Origin: RGIG4079 sp045637505
Lineage (GTDB): Bacteria; Bacteroidota; Bacteroidia; Bacteroidales; Muribaculaceae
Length of the DNA stretch: 7,661 bases
Reading direction: 5' to 3'
Assembly (NCBI GenBank): GCA_045637505.1
Contig: JAZTZO010000014.1
Span: forward strand, 1-7,661
Shown here: positions 6,248-7,661 of the stretch, piece after piece
Layout of the letters: each line of letters opens with the position of its first letter
Numbering within the stretch: position 1 is the stretch's first letter
The notes under the pieces: model-generated
Database searches by the model: none
What the model saw: the letters and a program-made list of their open reading frames with translations, nothing else
What the model was told of the DNA's origin: nothing
Translations under genes and position numbers: made by a program

Positions 6248-6310
6248 ATGAAACACATTGCAATTGTCATATTATCCATTTTTTTTGCTCTCGGCATAAT
6301 TTTGGAGTAA
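6248..6310 (+). pseudogene. Signal-peptide stub of a third copy of the TPR/HTH regulator
   Basis: ATGAAACACATT at 6248 begins a 20-residue frame (MKHIAIVILSIFFALGIILE) matching the start of the regulators at 2765 and 7418. The DNA CATATTATCCATT is shared with copy 1, and T-G-C-T-C-T-C with copy 2. A run of eight T at about 6279-6286 replaces the seven-base TTCTTTT of copy 2, a one-base gain that breaks the frame. Removing it restores ...ILSIFLLSA, the lipobox without its cysteine, followed directly by a stop. Homology ends at about 6296. No TAnnTTTG promoter lies in front, so this is a dead fragment, probably left by recombination or deletion. Confidence 0.7.
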
Positions 6311-6372
6311 AATTTCAATTTACTTCAAAAAACGTAGTTTATCATATCATTTTTGATATTCTTAATATTTAA

Positions 6373-6477
6373 TTTATTAAATTTGCAAAAAGGCCTGGGA
6401 AATTTATTCCAATAAAAATTGGATACAATATTCAGCACTCTATTGATGAATTTTTAAAATTAGATTTACCCGAATGA
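6373..6477 (+). pseudogene. Orphan 3' fragment of a gene, overlapping the lipoprotein start
   Basis: After a stop at 6370-6372, the same frame encodes about 34 residues with protein-like character (FAKRPGKFIPIKIGYNIQHS, then IDEFLKLDLPE) and ends at TGA 6475-6477, inside the ATGA that starts the next gene. The frame upstream of 6370 (GVKFQFTSKNVVYHI) also looks somewhat coding but is interrupted. An ATGA overlap is typical of two genes made together, so this is probably the C-terminal end of the lipoprotein gene's former partner, with its 5' part lost. I do not recognise the family. A toxin of a toxin-immunity pair is a hypothesis based on arrangement only. A -7-like TAAATTTG at 6378-6385 might now drive the next gene. 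Confidence 0.45.
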
Positions 6478-7079
6478 ACGCTTCTATTTTTCGATTATTA
6501 ATTATAATAATGACAAGTTTTTCTCTTGGATCATGTGGTTTGCCTTATTGTAAAAAAACACAATTGAATGAATCTGAATTGCAATGGGCTAATGTGTATA
6601 ATAATACAGATACTATCTTTTTTCTCTCTATGCAGAGTATCGATACTCTCTATATTACAAAAAAAACAATAAATAATCCAAGAAATACATTTATATTTGA
6701 TTTAGAGCAAGGTTGGACTTGGCTTGAAGGAAATAATACATATTATGCCAATGCAAGTTTAGAATATAATCTTCATCATTCAGATAGTACCTATCAAGGT
6801 GTTTTAATGGTATTACAAAAAAACGAAAAAAAGAGCTCTCCAATAATAAGGTTTAGTTTTGGAGGTTGGTATTCTAATGAATTTGCCACAGATAGTCTAA
6901 GATGTTATGTACTAAACAATAATCGCTTTGATGATTGCATTATTATAAATCATTCCAATGTACACGCTGGAAAATTTCAAGATATATTAGATTTAGACTA
7001 TTTTATATGGAGCAAATCTAATGGTTTAATTGAATATAAACTTAAAAATGGTGAAATTTTCCAATCGTGTAATTTATGA
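6474..7079 (+). CDS. Lipoprotein of unknown function, possible orphan immunity protein
   Basis: The 201-residue protein starts with a lipoprotein signal (MNASIFRLLIIIMTSFSLGS, then Cys21) and is predicted to be membrane-anchored. The mature part is rich in aromatic residues, Asn and beta-type sequence: ELQWANVYNNTDTIFF, IDTLYITKK, FDLEQGWTWLEGNN, a middle with RFSFGGWY, DDCIIIN, and an ending DYFIWSKSNGLIEYKLKNGE. The pattern ...F-I-W-S-K-x-x-G-L-I-x-Y-x-L-x-N-G-E resembles small Bacteroidetes lipoproteins I associate with variable loci, some beside Rhs or other polymorphic toxins; that association is from memory and unverified. The start overlaps the end of an upstream gene fragment by ATGA. 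The gene is intact and AT-rich. A possible weak hairpin and then a strong terminator at 7201 follow. Confidence 0.65.
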   Translation: MNASIFRLLIIIMTSFSLGSCGLPYCKKTQLNESELQWANVYNNTDTIFFLSMQSIDTLYITKKTINNPRNTFIFDLEQGWTWLEGNNTYYANASLEYNLHHSDSTYQGVLMVLQKNEKKSSPIIRFSFGGWYSNEFATDSLRCYVLNNNRFDDCIIINHSNVHAGKFQDILDLDYFIWSKSNGLIEYKLKNGEIFQSCNL

Positions 7080-7098
7080 AGTTATAATGTTTAATTGT

Positions 7099-7140
7099 GC
7101 CGTTGATTGTCGGCGTGGCTTTTCTTTTCGGTCGAACCGA
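7099..7140 (+). other. Two small hairpins downstream of the lipoprotein gene
   Basis: GCCG (7099-7102) pairs with CGGC (7111-7114), and a T-rich stretch CTTTTCTTTT follows at 7119-7128, so a weak terminator for the lipoprotein gene is possible. TCGGT (7128-7132) pairs with ACCGA (7136-7140) around CGA. Stems of 4-5 bases are short, so the assignment is tentative. Confidence 0.3.
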
Positions 7141-7200
7141 CTTCGGTAAACATCATTTAATCCTTAGATTAGACCACTTGGTTTTTAACTCCACATAATG

Positions 7201-7236
7201 AGCGAGCAATCCACATGGGCTGCTCGCTTTTTTGTT
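7201..7236 (+). terminator. Rho-independent terminator
   Basis: AGCGAGCA (7201-7208) and TGCTCGCT (7221-7228) form a perfect 8-base stem around a 12-base loop, followed by a T-rich tract. The T tract lies only on the right, so it acts on plus-strand transcripts, most likely that of the lipoprotein gene ending at 7079. It insulates the next regulator from upstream transcription. Confidence 0.85.
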
Positions 7237-7275
7237 TTTTATTTAATGACAAAAGAACAAAATGACATAAGTTTT

Positions 7276-7340
7276 CAGAATGACAGAATTTTATTTCTTT
7301 AATTTTCATCGCGTTAGCTTTGTGTTTTTCTGCCATTCTG
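7276..7340. repeat. Spaced inverted repeat with 13-base arms
   Basis: CAGAATGACAGAA (7276-7288) and TTCTGCCATTCTG (7328-7340) pair at 12 of 13 positions with a 39-base AT-rich spacer. AATGACA also occurs three times between about 7245 and 7285. The arms could be ends of a small degenerate palindromic element or a hairpin in RNA. No gene lies inside. Confidence 0.45.
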
Positions 7341-7365
7341 TTTAAAAAACTTTCAATTTTCAAAT

Positions 7366-7393
7366 CCTCTTTCATCTTTCCTCTTTCATTTCT
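7366..7393. repeat. Imperfect 14-base tandem repeat, pyrimidine-rich
   Basis: CCTCTTTCAT occurs at 7366-7375 and 7380-7389, giving a 14-base period in a C/T-rich stretch just upstream of the regulator promoter. Low-complexity sequence like this is common in Bacteroidales intergenic DNA, in my recollection, and may have no function. Confidence 0.4.
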
Positions 7394-7413
7394 CAACTTT
7401 TATAGTATCTTTG
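7384..7413 (+). promoter_or_regulatory. Promoter of the second regulator copy, four bases from its ATG
   Basis: TATCTTTG at 7406-7413 matches TAnnTTTG exactly and is followed by TGAT and the ATG at 7418. The four-base gap equals that in front of the first regulator. A TTTC at 7384-7387 is the nearest candidate for the -33 box and is imperfect. Transcription would begin at or next to the start codon. Confidence 0.6.
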
Positions 7414-7417
7414 TGAT

Positions 7418-7661
7418 ATGAAACACCTTCTTACTCTTATATTATCCATTCTTTTGCTCTCAGCGTGTGGTGAGAGTGGGCGTAACAGCCAATTACTCAA
7501 TCGAGCTGAAGCCGTGATGGACGATAGTTGCGAAGTGGCTTTGTCAATTCTCCAAGATAGCATTGACACCACTACCCTTGCAACCGAGCGTGACCGTGCC
7601 ATTTATGCCGTCCTTCTTTCACAAGCCCTTGACAAAAACTATATCGACATCACTTCCGACT
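7418..7661 (+). CDS. N-terminus of a second TPR/HTH regulator paralogue (3' end outside window)
   Basis: The visible 81 residues begin with a lipoprotein signal (MKHLLTLILSILLLSAC, lipobox Cys17) and continue with GESGRNSQLLNRAEAVMDDS. About 68 of 81 residues equal those of the regulator at 2765, with most differences in the signal peptide. It should therefore be the same type of protein: extracytoplasmic TPR region, membrane segment, coiled coil and LuxR-like HTH. Those parts lie beyond the window, so intactness is unknown. It has its own promoter and follows a strong terminator, so it is transcribed independently of the genes on its left. It is presumably the head of the next regulator-cargo unit. 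Confidence 0.8.
   Translation, partial: MKHLLTLILSILLLSACGESGRNSQLLNRAEAVMDDSCEVALSILQDSIDTTTLATERDRAIYAVLLSQALDKNYIDITSD

Larger units (their letters stand above)
7080..7417. other. Intergenic region without a convincing gene
   Basis: These 338 bases hold two small hairpins (7099-7114 and 7128-7140), a rho-independent terminator (7201-7236), a spaced inverted repeat (7276-7340), a 14-base pyrimidine-rich tandem repeat (7366-7393) and a promoter (7406-7413). No frame on either strand has a plausible signal, domain or family likeness. The hairpins upstream of the terminator could belong to the 3' leader of the lipoprotein mRNA or to a small RNA. Confidence 0.6.

Noticed and set aside
7244..7393. 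Short repeats as a CRISPR array
   Set aside because: The repeated units are 7-14 bases, irregularly spaced, with no uniform spacers and no cas genes nearby.
7169..7396. Minus-strand frame of 75 codons in the intergenic region
   Set aside because: It runs through the terminator stem, the spaced inverted repeat and the pyrimidine-rich repeat, and its translation is low-complexity and charged without family likeness.

Overview
The window reads as a Bacteroidales chromosome, most likely a Muribaculaceae- or Prevotella-like gut or oral anaerobe. Three observations support this: several start regions carry the Bacteroidetes -7 promoter motif TAnnTTTG; the first gene block is psd, pssA, a DUF4834-like gene and a DUF2461 gene; and secreted proteins carry type IX secretion (T9SS) type A-like C-terminal domains. 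I cannot name a species.

Region 1 (1-113) is the 3' end of a transposase gene that looks IS30-like. Region 2 (about 188-2706) is a compact plus-strand housekeeping block. Psd and PssA are consecutive enzymes of phosphatidylethanolamine synthesis (PssA makes phosphatidylserine, Psd decarboxylates it), and their genes overlap by 8 bases. A small membrane-anchored DUF4834-like protein and a DUF2461 protein follow. Codon use here is ordinary, at roughly 45-48% GC in the lines I counted.

Region 3 (2765 to the end) is an accessory region, much of it AT-rich (25-32% GC in the lines I counted). It opens with a lipobox-bearing TPR, membrane-spanning, LuxR-like HTH regulator (2765-4468). A tightly spaced operon of secreted proteins follows (4587-6184), in which only the middle gene (4879-5874) is intact. 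Next comes a decayed signal-peptide stub of a second regulator copy (about 6248-6300). After that is an orphan 3' gene fragment overlapping an intact lipoprotein gene (6474-7079), and then an intergenic region with a clear rho-independent terminator. The window ends inside another regulator copy (7418 onward), whose first 244 bases match the first regulator at about 85% by hand count.

The layout suggests a repeated module in which a regulator 5' end, with its own promoter four bases from the ATG, is followed by a variable cargo of secreted or surface proteins. The repeated regulator starts provide homology for recombination, and the broken genes between them suggest ongoing gain and decay. 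A tandem 11-base repeat just upstream of the secreted-protein promoter is a candidate operator. The module and operator ideas are inferences; the repeats, frameshifts and composition change are directly visible.
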